Source: Acidimicrobiaceae bacterium
Lineage (GTDB): Bacteria; Actinomycetota; Acidimicrobiia; Acidimicrobiales; Bog-793
Assembly (NCBI GenBank): GCA_027335685.1
Contig: DAHWHN010000029.1
Coordinates: 1-40,335 of the forward strand
Direction: 5' to 3'
DNA length: 40,335 nt
The notes beneath the pieces were generated by a model. The model ran no database searches and was not told the DNA's origin. It was given only the letters and a program-made list of their open reading frames with translations. The position numbers were made by a program, and so were the translations under genes. Positions 7,135-14,076 of the stretch are shown piece after piece (the first letter of the stretch is position 1; each line of letters starts with the position of its first letter).

Positions 7135-8310
7135 TCAGACCGTCGCGTGCCGCCGCGCCACGTGGGGCATGCAGAGCTGGTCGTACTCCTCGATGACGAT
7201 CTCGCCGGCGTCCGGACCGCATGCCGGGCACGCAGGATCCCGCCGCATCGTGAAGGTGCGGACCTCCTGCGAGAGCGTGTCGTAGGCGAGGAGCCGGCCC
7301 ACGAGGGTGTCGCCGATGCCGAGCAGGACCTTCAGCGCCTCGACGGCCTCGATCGAGCCGATGATACCGGGCAAGACGCCGAGGACTCCGGCCTCGGAGC
7401 AAGAGGGCGCGAGCTCGGGCGGCGGCGGCTCGGGGACAAAGCACCGGTAGCACGGCCCGTTGTAGGGGTCGAAGACCGTCACCTGGCCCTCGAAGCGGAA
7501 GATGGAGCCGTGGACGACGGGGATCCGGCGGAGCAGGGACGCGTCGTTGACGAGGTAGCGGGTCGGGAAGTTGTCCGTCCCGTCGACGACGAGGTCGTAG
7601 CCGTCGAACAGCTCGAGGATGTTGTCGGCCCCGATGCGGACGTCGTAGGTGCGCACGTCGACGTCGGGGTTGAGCGCCTGCAGCGCAGTCCTCGCGGACT
7701 CGACCTTCGGCTTGCCGACCCGGTCCATCGTGTGCAGGATCTGGCGCTGGAGGTTCGACGCGTCGACGACGTCCATGTCCACGATGCCGATCGTGCCCAC
7801 GCCGGCCGCCGCGAGGTAGAACGCAGCGGGGGAACCGAGACCACCGGCGCCGAGGAGCAGGACCTTCGAGTCGAGCAGCCTCTGCTGGCCCGCTTCGCCG
7901 ACCTCGGGCAGGAGCAGGTGGCGCTGGTAGCGGTTGCGCTGGTCGGCGTCGAGGACACGCGGCACGCTCCAGGGGTGGCCCTCGTCCTTCCACTGGTTGA
8001 AGCCCCCCGTCATCGACACGACGTCGGTGTAGCCGAGCTCGGCGAGCACCTGCGCGGCAAAGGCCGAGCGCACACCGCCGGCGCAGTACACGACGACCGC
8101 GTCCGACTTGCCCGGCACGGCGCCTTCGACCTGGAGCTCGAGCATGCCGCGGGGCAGGTGGACGGCTCCGGGGATCGTGCCCTGCGCGTACTCGTCGGCC
8201 TCACGGACGTCGATGAAGACGGCGCTGCCGAGACGCGCGGCCGCGCCCGCCGGGTCCGTCTCGCGTATCTCGGCCTTCGCCTTTGCCAGCAGGTCTCTCA
8301 AGCTCGGCAC
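7135..8310 (-). CDS. rhodanese-ThiF/MoeB fusion (E1-like adenylyltransferase and sulfurtransferase)
   Basis: 391 residues. Residues 1-120 are a rhodanese domain with FIDVREADEY and the active-site loop VVYCAGGVRS (Cys76), which carries a persulfide. Residues about 125-391 are a ThiF/MoeB/HesA adenylyltransferase with the nucleotide-binding LLGAGGLGSP, DGTDNFPTRY, and two zinc CxxC pairs (CYRC and CPAC). Such enzymes activate the C-terminal Gly-Gly of a small sulfur carrier (MoaD, ThiS or CysO type) and load sulfur onto it. The order is reversed relative to actinobacterial MoeZ, which has ThiF first. The start is GTG 8310 with AAGGAG 7 nt upstream. No sulfur-carrier gene lies in the window, so the pathway is unknown. 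Confidence 0.9.
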   Translation of the reverse strand: MPSLRDLLAKAKAEIRETDPAGAAARLGSAVFIDVREADEYAQGTIPGAVHLPRGMLELQVEGAVPGKSDAVVVYCAGGVRSAFAAQVLAELGYTDVVSMTGGFNQWKDEGHPWSVPRVLDADQRNRYQRHLLLPEVGEAGQQRLLDSKVLLLGAGGLGSPAAFYLAAAGVGTIGIVDMDVVDASNLQRQILHTMDRVGKPKVESARTALQALNPDVDVRTYDVRIGADNILELFDGYDLVVDGTDNFPTRYLVNDASLLRRIPVVHGSIFRFEGQVTVFDPYNGPCYRCFVPEPPPPELAPSCSEAGVLGVLPGIIGSIEAVEALKVLLGIGDTLVGRLLAYDTLSQEVRTFTMRRDPACPACGPDAGEIVIEEYDQLCMPHVARRHATV

Positions 8311-8471
8311 GATCGCGCTCCTTGGTCGTCACCAGCGTGCCACCGTCCCACCATGCGGCACGGCGCCGTTCGCTCGGCAAAACACTACCAGCGGAGTCAG
8401 CATTACCTGATCCAACCGACCCGCCTGCCGGCCCCGCCCGATCTGTACGGTACCGGCATGGGGAGACGACG

Positions 8472-9110
8472 ATGGAGGCGGCCGAGGAGATGGCCGCAGG
8501 GACGGCCGTGGAGCTGACCGAGGCGATACGGCGACGGCGCATGCAGCGCAGCTTCTCCGACGCGGCGGTCGACGGCGGCGTGCTCGACTCCCTCCTCGCG
8601 ACCGCGCTGCGGGCACCGTCGGCCGGATTCTCGCAAGGCGTCGACCTGCTCGTTCTCGAGGAGCCTGCGTCGCGGGCGCTCTTTTGGTCGTGCGCGAGCG
8701 ACCGCGCCTGGCGCGACGGCGACGGGGCGAGAGCCCTGCTCGCCGCGCCCGTCGTCGTCGTGCCCGTCGCCGACCCGGACGCCTACGTGGCGCGCTACGC
8801 CGCGCCGGACAAGGCGACGTCTGGCCTCGCCGGTCGACCCGCCGAGCGCTGGGACGTCCCGTACTGGACCGTCGACGCGTCGTTCGTCGTCATGCAGCTG
8901 TTGCTCGCCGTGACCGACGCCGGCCTCGGCGCGCTCTTCTTCCGGCTCCACGGCGACCCGGACGCGCTCCTCGCCGCATTCGGCGCGCCGCGCGGCCGCC
9001 AGGTCGTCGGCGCCGTCGCGATCGGCCACGCAGCCGCGGCCGGGCACAGCCGAACGCGGGACCGGCGCCGGCGGCCGGCCGACGAGGTCGTCCACCGCGA
9101 CCGCTGGTAG
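8472..9110 (+). CDS. nitroreductase-family flavoprotein
   Basis: 212 residues with the FMN-dependent nitroreductase fold: an N-terminal AIRRRRMQRSF segment for flavin phosphate binding, then ATALRAPSAGFSQG, and a C-terminal VVGAVAIGH strand. Members use NAD(P)H to reduce nitro groups, quinones, enones or flavins. ATG 8472 was chosen because GGGGAG lies 6 nt upstream; the longer frame runs into the divergent promoter region. It ends in TAG and is followed 28 nt later by the methyltransferase operon, so it may contribute a redox step there. The last 20 residues are a basic, probably disordered tail. The substrate is not predictable. Confidence 0.82.
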   Translation: MEAAEEMAAGTAVELTEAIRRRRMQRSFSDAAVDGGVLDSLLATALRAPSAGFSQGVDLLVLEEPASRALFWSCASDRAWRDGDGARALLAAPVVVVPVADPDAYVARYAAPDKATSGLAGRPAERWDVPYWTVDASFVVMQLLLAVTDAGLGALFFRLHGDPDALLAAFGAPRGRQVVGAVAIGHAAAAGHSRTRDRRRRPADEVVHRDRW

Positions 9111-9125
9111 CCGGGCGCGCCGCCC

Positions 9126-9131
9126 TAGGCT
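9126..9131 (+). promoter_or_regulatory. -10 hexamer for a probable leaderless methyltransferase operon mRNA
   Basis: TAGGCT ends 7 nt before the GTG at 9139, and no ribosome binding site lies between. That is the spacing expected when transcription begins at the start codon. It suggests that the methyltransferase, dehydrogenase and polyketide synthase genes have their own promoter, separate from the nitroreductase gene. Confidence 0.45.
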
Positions 9132-9138
9132 GCACCCG

Positions 9139-9903
9139 GTGAACGGTCGCCCCGAGTCGGGAGCTCCCACGCGGGCGGGACGCAGGGCCGGCGCTGGCCT
9201 CCGCGAGCTCGCGCGCAACGACCCACGCCAGTACGACGATCTCGCCGACCAGTGGTGGGAGCCGCGCGGTGCCCTCGCCATGCTCCACTGGATTGCGCGC
9301 GCACGCGGGGGCTCCGTCCCGCCCGCCACGAGAGCCGGGGCCGTGCTCGTCGACATCGGCTGCGGGGCCGGACTGCTCGCCCCGCACCTCAGCGGGAAGG
9401 GTTACGACCACGTCGGCGTCGACGTCTGCGCCTCCGCCCTCGCGCTCGCGCGCTCCCACGGCGTGCGCTGCGCCCGCGGGGACGCGCTCGCGCTGCCCGT
9501 CGCCGACGGCGCGGCCGACGTGGTGAGCGCCGGGGAGATCCTCGAGCACGTCGTCGACCTCGACCGTGCCGTCGCGGAAGCATGCCGGGTCCTGCGCCCC
9601 GGCGGCACCCTCGTCGTCGACACGATCGCCTCGACCCCCCTCGCTCGGCTGCTCGCCGTCACCGTCGCGGAGCGGCTGCCCGGAGGCGCGCCGCGCGGGA
9701 TCCACGACCCCGCGCTGTTCGTCGACCGGCGGCGCCTCGTCGAGCAGTGCGCTCGCCACGGCGTCGCGCTCCGCCTCCGCGGCCTGCGCCCCGCGCTCGG
9801 GGCACTGATCGCCTGGCGCCTCGGCCGCCGAGCCGAGGTGCCGATGGTGCCGACCTGGTCGACGGCCGTGCTGTTCCAGGGGATCGGGGTGAAGCAGCGG
9901 TGA
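9139..9903 (+). CDS. UbiG-like class I SAM-dependent methyltransferase
   Basis: 254 residues. Motif I VDIGCGAGLLAPHL binds S-adenosylmethionine, the acidic strand VGVDVC follows, and EILEHVVDLDRAV plus CRVLRPGGTLVVDT are motifs II and III. The lead-in, with a QYDDLADQWW stretch before the core, resembles UbiG-type O-methyltransferases that act on phenolic rings of quinone precursors. It is the first gene of a tightly coupled three-gene operon; its TGA overlaps the dehydrogenase GTG in a GTGA junction. With a type III polyketide synthase downstream, the likeliest role is O- or C-methylation of a resorcinol, pyrone or quinone product. Classical ubiquinone synthesis is not expected in actinobacteria. 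Confidence 0.85.
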   Translation: MNGRPESGAPTRAGRRAGAGLRELARNDPRQYDDLADQWWEPRGALAMLHWIARARGGSVPPATRAGAVLVDIGCGAGLLAPHLSGKGYDHVGVDVCASALALARSHGVRCARGDALALPVADGAADVVSAGEILEHVVDLDRAVAEACRVLRPGGTLVVDTIASTPLARLLAVTVAERLPGGAPRGIHDPALFVDRRRLVEQCARHGVALRLRGLRPALGALIAWRLGRRAEVPMVPTWSTAVLFQGIGVKQR

Positions 9904-11156
9904 CACCGGACGGCCGCGCGCGCCGCGCCATCCCGCGCCTCGACGGCGCCGGCTCCGCGATCGCAGCCGCGCGCCACCTCGTCGACACCCTGGCCGGGCG
10001 CGCTGAGGCGCACGACCGGTCCGGGTCGTTCCCCCTCGCCGACATCGAGGACATCGCCTCGGCGGGCCTGCTCGGGGTCATGGTCCCGACCCGGCTCGGC
10101 GGACCGGGGGCGACCTTTGCCGACTACGCGTCGGTCGCGTCGGCCCTCGGCGAAGGCAACGGGGCCACGGCGCTCGTGTTCAACATGCACGCGTCGGTCA
10201 CCGGAGCCCTCGCGCAGACGCCCGACGCGCTCGCGCGCGCTCTCGGCGCCCCGGACTCCTACTTCACCCGGCGCGACGAGATCCTCGCCGGCGCCCTCGA
10301 CGGCCGGCTCTACGCGGTGGCGATGAGCGAGCGCGGCGTGGGCTCGCGACTCGCACAGGTCGCGACGCGCTACTCCCGCGTCGACGGCGGCTTCCACATC
10401 GTCGGCGCCAAGGCGTTCGTGTCGGGAGCAGGCCACGCGGACGCCTACCTCGTCGCGGCCCGGGAGGCAGCCCCGACGGACGCGCACGGGCCGGTGCCCG
10501 ACGCCCCCACCGCCGCGGAGAGCCCGCGGATCTCCTACTTCCTCGTCCCGTCCGGGCCCGGGCTCACGGTGCAGCCGAGCTGGGACTCCCTCGGCATGCG
10601 GGCGACCGCGAGCCACGACCTGCTCCTCGACGTGACGGTCGGTCCGGAGGCGCTCCTCGGTGGCGTCGAGGGCACCGCCCTGCTCCTCGCGCAGGTCATG
10701 CCGCAGTGGCTCGTCGCGAGCTACGCAGCGGTCTACGTGGGCGTGGCGCGAGCGGCGATCGCTGCGGCCGTCGCGCACACGACCGAGCGCGGCACTCGCC
10801 GGATGCCGGCCGTCCGGGCGCGCATCGGTCGGGCGGACGCGGCAGTCGCGGCAGCACAGCTGTGCGTCGCCGAGGCGGCGCGACGGGTCGACGCGGCGCC
10901 GGGCGACCGCGAGACGAACCGCTGGGTCTTTCGCGCCAAGCTCCTCGCGGGCGAGACGGCGGCGCTCGTCGCCTCGTCGTTGCTCGAGGCCGCGGGCACC
11001 TCGGCGACCCGCCGCGGGCACCCGCTCGAACGGCTCTTTCGCGACGCGCACTGCGGCTCGCTCCAGCCAGCCACCTCCGACGTCTGCGCCGACTGGCTCG
11101 GCCTCGCCGCCACGGGCCAGGACCCCGACCACGCAGCGGAGACCCCGCGCTGGTAA
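9900..11156 (+). CDS. acyl-CoA dehydrogenase-family flavoenzyme
   Basis: 418 residues from GTG 9900, which overlaps the methyltransferase stop by 4 nt. It is an acyl-CoA dehydrogenase fold. The N-terminal helical domain contains LLGVMVPTRLGGPG. The middle beta domain has AMSERGVGS, in the place of the usual TEPGAGS, and GAKAFVSGAGHADAYL. The C-terminal helical domain ends with HPLERLFRDAHCGSL. Such enzymes introduce a double bond into an acyl thioester using FAD, or act as flavin monooxygenases in some branches. Its translation is coupled on both sides, so it probably prepares an acyl starter for the type III synthase or oxidises its product. The exact substrate is unknown. Confidence 0.88.
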   Translation: MTPDGRARRAIPRLDGAGSAIAAARHLVDTLAGRAEAHDRSGSFPLADIEDIASAGLLGVMVPTRLGGPGATFADYASVASALGEGNGATALVFNMHASVTGALAQTPDALARALGAPDSYFTRRDEILAGALDGRLYAVAMSERGVGSRLAQVATRYSRVDGGFHIVGAKAFVSGAGHADAYLVAAREAAPTDAHGPVPDAPTAAESPRISYFLVPSGPGLTVQPSWDSLGMRATASHDLLLDVTVGPEALLGGVEGTALLLAQVMPQWLVASYAAVYVGVARAAIAAAVAHTTERGTRRMPAVRARIGRADAAVAAAQLCVAEAARRVDAAPGDRETNRWVFRAKLLAGETAALVASSLLEAAGTSATRRGHPLERLFRDAHCGSLQPATSDVCADWLGLAATGQDPDHAAETPRW

Positions 11157-12247
11157 CCGGGGGTCAGCCGCCGCAACCGATCCGAGCCGCGTCGATCACC
11201 GGCTTCGGGCACGCCTTCCCCGCGTCCACCGAGCAGAGCGTCCTCTGGGCCGGCTTCTTCGCCGCGCACTTCGCGAACCGGCGCTCCGCCGAGGCGGCGT
11301 TCGCGACCTCGGGCGTCACCCGTCGCGGCGCTGCCGTGAGCCCGCTCGTCGAAGACGTCTCCCGCTGGTCGACCGCCCGACGGATGGACCGGTACGTGCA
11401 GGAGGCCCTGCCGCTCGCCACGGCCGCCGTCGCGGACGCCCTCGCGGACGCAGGCGCCGACGCCGGCGAGCTCGGGCTGCTCGTCGTCGCCTCCTGCACG
11501 GGCTACGCGACACCCGGGCTCGACGTCCTGCTCGCCCGGGACCTCGCGACGTCGACTGCCATGCACCGCCTCCTCGTCGGGCACGTCGGCTGCCACGCGG
11601 CGCTCCCGGCCCTCGCGGCCGCCCGGGACTTCGTCGCGACGCACGCGCAGCCCGCCGCCGTCGTCTGCGTCGAGCTGCCGAGCCTGCACCTCCAGCCGCC
11701 GACGCGCGACCTCGACCAGGTCGTCGTCCACGCGCTCTTCGGCGACGCCGCCGCTGCCGTCGTGGTGAGCCCCCGTGCGGCGACCGGACCGGGTGCGCGC
11801 GCCGCAGCGCACCTCGACCTCGTCGACGCGTCGAGCCGGAGCGTCGTCGAGGCGGCCGGCCAGATGACCTGGGACGTCACCGACGAAGGCTTCCGCATGG
11901 GCCTCTCCCGCCACGTGCCGGACGAGGTGGGCGCCCACGTCGTCCCGCTCGTGGACGACCTCCTCGCGCCGCACGGCATCGCCCGCCGCGACGTCGCCGC
12001 CTGGGCGGTCCACCCGGGCGGCCCGCGCGTCCTCGACGTCGTGCATGAGCGCCTCGGCCTGCCGGCGACAGCCCTCGACGCCTCGCGTGCGACCCTTGCC
12101 GAGCACGGCAACTGCTCGTCCGCGACGATCCTCGTCGTCCTCGAGGAGATCACGCGCGTGCAGCCGGTCCCCTCGGGCGCCGCCGTCGTCGCACTCGCGT
12201 TCGGGCCAGGGCTGACGCTGTGCGCGACGCTGCTGCGCGCCCGCTGA
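11150..12247 (+). CDS. type III polyketide synthase (chalcone/alkylresorcinol synthase family)
   Basis: 365 residues if started at CTG 11150. The Cys-His-Asn triad of the family is present: Cys148 in HVGCHAAL, His288 in VHPGGPRVL and Asn321 in EHGNCSSA. Spacing of 140 and 33 residues nearly matches plant chalcone synthase (Cys164, His303, Asn336). A block MTWDVTDEGFRMGLS is also characteristic. The enzyme extends an acyl-CoA starter with malonyl-CoA and cyclises it to a resorcinol, pyrone or phloroglucinol. No ATG, GTG or TTG exists near the conserved N-terminus (ITGFGHAFP). The CTG overlaps the dehydrogenase stop by 7 nt and has GGAG 8 nt upstream, so I prefer it. Starter and ring type cannot be read from sequence alone. 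Confidence 0.88.
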   Translation: MVTGGQPPQPIRAASITGFGHAFPASTEQSVLWAGFFAAHFANRRSAEAAFATSGVTRRGAAVSPLVEDVSRWSTARRMDRYVQEALPLATAAVADALADAGADAGELGLLVVASCTGYATPGLDVLLARDLATSTAMHRLLVGHVGCHAALPALAAARDFVATHAQPAAVVCVELPSLHLQPPTRDLDQVVVHALFGDAAAAVVVSPRAATGPGARAAAHLDLVDASSRSVVEAAGQMTWDVTDEGFRMGLSRHVPDEVGAHVVPLVDDLLAPHGIARRDVAAWAVHPGGPRVLDVVHERLGLPATALDASRATLAEHGNCSSATILVVLEEITRVQPVPSGAAVVALAFGPGLTLCATLLRAR

Positions 12248-12253
12248 GCCGGG

Positions 12254-12299
12254 CAGGCAGGGCCGGGCCGGGACAGGCAGGGCCAGGACAGGCAGGGCC
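12254..12299 (+). repeat. short GC-rich direct repeats downstream of the polyketide synthase gene
   Basis: CAGGCAGGGCC occurs three times, at 12254-12264, 12274-12284 and 12289-12299, separated by GGGCC/GGGA-type filler. It starts 7 nt after the polyketide synthase stop and ends about 50 nt before the SRPBCC gene. It may be a small minisatellite; no function is evident. Confidence 0.6.
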
Positions 12300-12334
12300 G
12301 GGGCTCCGGGCACCGAGACCGGGTGTTGGCGTGC

Positions 12335-12340
12335 TAGGCA
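12335..12340 (+). promoter_or_regulatory. possible -10 hexamer of the SRPBCC gene
   Basis: TAGGCA ends 7 nt before ATG 12348, the same spacing as the hexamer of the upstream methyltransferase gene. The last base departs from TANNNT, and the intervening GGGGGA could instead act as a ribosome binding site. This is a weaker case than the others. Confidence 0.3.
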
Positions 12341-12347
12341 GGGGGAC

Positions 12348-12809
12348 ATGGCACGAGTCGAGGCCCACGCAGAGCGCACGATCGACGCCCCGGCCGACGT
12401 CGTCTACGGCTACCTCGCGGACATGCGGACCCACCACCCCCGCATCCTGCCCCCCGCGTTCACCGACTTCGCCGTCGAGTCCGGTGGCGTCGGCGCAGGC
12501 ACCGTCGTCACCTACACCGTGAACGCGGGAGGACGCCACCGTCCGTGCCGGATGGCGGTCACCGAGCCGGAGCCCGGCCGCGTCCTTCTCGAGTCCGACA
12601 CGTCGTCGTCGCTCACCACATCCTTCACCGTGGTCCCGGCCGGCGGCGCTGCCGTCGTGACGATCTCGACGAGCTGGAACGGCGCGCAGGGCGTCGGCGG
12701 CTTCTTCGAGCGGCTCTTCGCGCCGCGCGCACTCCAGCAGATCTACGCCGACGCGCTCGACCGACTCGAGGCCTACGCGACGGCACAGGCTGCCGGCGGC
12801 AACAGCTAG
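12348..12809 (+). CDS. SRPBCC (START/polyketide-cyclase-like) family protein
   Basis: 153 residues. The N-terminal RTIDAPADVVYGYLADM strand-helix and the C-terminal amphipathic helix after NGAQGVGGFFERLFAP fit the helix-grip fold of the SRPBCC superfamily, which forms a cavity for hydrophobic ligands. Members include aromatic polyketide cyclases, lipid-binding proteins and coenzyme Q-binding COQ10/RatA proteins. It follows the type III polyketide synthase in the same direction after 100 nt, so a role in binding or cyclising that product is plausible but unproven. It has no signal peptide or membrane segment, and ends in TAG. Confidence 0.8.
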   Translation: MARVEAHAERTIDAPADVVYGYLADMRTHHPRILPPAFTDFAVESGGVGAGTVVTYTVNAGGRHRPCRMAVTEPEPGRVLLESDTSSSLTTSFTVVPAGGAAVVTISTSWNGAQGVGGFFERLFAPRALQQIYADALDRLEAYATAQAAGGNS

Positions 12810-12833
12810 GCGCCAGCCACAGCGGTTGCGCGC

Positions 12834-12850
12834 CGCCCCATTGCGGGGCG
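12834..12850 (+). terminator. small hairpin between convergent genes
   Basis: CGCCCC at 12834-12839 pairs with GGGGCG at 12845-12850 across a 5-nt loop (ATTGC). It sits in the 66-nt gap between the SRPBCC gene (+) and the hypothetical gene on the minus strand. It has no T-run. A second small hairpin (CCACC/GGTGG) follows directly. Confidence 0.35.
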
Positions 12851-12875
12851 CCACCTCCGGGGTGGATCGGGTGCG

Positions 12876-13286
12876 CTAGGGCTCGAGCACGAGCCAGCCG
12901 CGCCGCTGGAGCTCGGCCGCGAGATGTGCCGACGGCACGTCACGCAGCACACGCAGCGCGGCGGCCGAGACGGGTTCGGCCGGCGACGGGTCGGCCGGCG
13001 ACGGGTCGGCTCTGTGGCCTGCTCCCCCGACGTGCGACACGGCGCCACGTGCACGGCCGGCACCGCTCCGGCAATCGGGCTGGATGGGCTGACCGAGCTG
13101 GCCGAGCTGCTCGATCAGCGCAGCCGCCTCGGCGCGCGTGAACCGTCCCGCGGCCTGGCGCTGGTTGAGCCCGAGGGGACCGCGTGCGTCCCGGAAGTCG
13201 GCATGGCCGGCCTGCTCGACGAGCGCACGCAGCTCCTCGAGCTGGCGAGGCGATGCTGGTGGACCGGCGGGCTGCCCGAATGCCAT
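12876..13286 (-). CDS. conserved hypothetical protein with a proline-rich repeat linker
   Basis: 136 residues from ATG 13286; the longer upstream frame is Arg/Ala-rich and does not look like coding. The N-terminal half has a conserved-looking block, AGHADFRDARGPLGL followed by NQRQAAGRFTRAEAAALIEQL, which I recall from uncharacterised actinobacterial proteins. The C-terminus (VLRDVPSAHLAAELQRRGWLV) forms a predicted helix. Between them is a low-complexity linker with a repeated ADPSP unit encoded by a 15-bp tandem repeat. No catalytic motif, signal peptide or membrane segment is seen. It is divergent from the next hypothetical gene, 133 nt away. The function is unknown. Confidence 0.7.
   Translation of the reverse strand: MAFGQPAGPPASPRQLEELRALVEQAGHADFRDARGPLGLNQRQAAGRFTRAEAAALIEQLGQLGQPIQPDCRSGAGRARGAVSHVGGAGHRADPSPADPSPAEPVSAAALRVLRDVPSAHLAAELQRRGWLVLEP
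12961..13005. repeat. 15-bp tandem repeat inside the hypothetical gene
   Basis: Two exact copies of a 15-bp unit (TCGGCCGGCGACGGG) at 12976-12990 and 12991-13005, preceded by a diverged copy at about 12961-12975. On the minus strand it encodes the ADPSP linker. The length is a multiple of three, so copy-number change would keep the frame. Confidence 0.75.
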
Positions 13287-13419
13287 GGACGCAGTCTCGC
13301 GGACGGCTGCGACACCGCGCCTGCGACAGGCGCCGCGGGCTCGTGCCGGTAGGCGCACGAGTACGGCCGGTCGCGACGCTACGCCGTCAGCTCGCACGAC
13401 ACGCGCTCAGGAGGTTGCG

Positions 13420-14076
13420 ATGTCCTCGCTCGCAGGATTGGTGGACACCGACGTCATCGGGATCGACGCCTGGCGCGATCCCCTCGTCGACGCCTACGGC
13501 CACGATCCCCGGTCGCTCTACGTCGAGACGTTCTGGCTCCCGGTGCTCGGTCCGTCGACGACGTTGCTTCTGCGCCGGCTGGCCGCGTGTCTCGAGGCCT
13601 CCCCGACGGGCACGGCGATCAACGTCGCGGCGACGTCGCGTGCGCTCGGCCTCGGCGAGCGGACGGGCCGCAACGGCCCGCTCATGCGGACCGTCGCCCG
13701 CATGGTGGACTTCGAGATGGCCCGGCTGAGCGGCCCGTCGTCGATCGCCGTCCGCACGTCGCTCCCCCCCTTGCCGAGACGGCACGTCGCCCGCCTGCCC
13801 GAGGCGCTGCGCGACGAGCTCGCCCTGCTCGACCGGCCGGCCAGCGCGCCGGCTGCGCCCGGGCCCGAGGAGCTGCGCCGGCGCGCACGCCAGCTCGCCA
13901 TGAGCCTTGCCGACCTCGGCGAGGACGAGGCAGCCGTCGAGCGCCAGCTGCTCCGCTGGCGGGTCCACCCGGCGCTCGCACGGGAGTGCGCGACCTGGGC
14001 GGCCCGTGCGCACGCCGCCGGTACTGTACAGGTGCGATGCCCGGCTACCTCGATCTCGTCCGCGAACGGGTCGTGA
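13420..14076 (+). CDS. conserved hypothetical protein, possible winged-helix fold
   Basis: 218 residues. ATG 13420 follows a strong CAGGAGG ribosome binding site 5 nt upstream, which fixes the start. The N-terminal half contains GHDPRSLYVETFWLPVLGPS and ETFWLPVLGPSTTLLLRRLA, then a helical segment (AATSRALGLGERTGRNGPLM) that could be a helix-turn-helix, and a PLPRRHVARLPEALRDEL block. I recall this architecture from uncharacterised actinobacterial proteins but know no function. Residues 140-200 are helical and charged. The 3' end overlaps the metH start by 40 nt in another frame, so the last 13 residues may be poorly conserved. It may be translationally linked to metH. Confidence 0.78.
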   Translation: MSSLAGLVDTDVIGIDAWRDPLVDAYGHDPRSLYVETFWLPVLGPSTTLLLRRLAACLEASPTGTAINVAATSRALGLGERTGRNGPLMRTVARMVDFEMARLSGPSSIAVRTSLPPLPRRHVARLPEALRDELALLDRPASAPAAPGPEELRRRARQLAMSLADLGEDEAAVERQLLRWRVHPALARECATWAARAHAAGTVQVRCPATSISSANGS

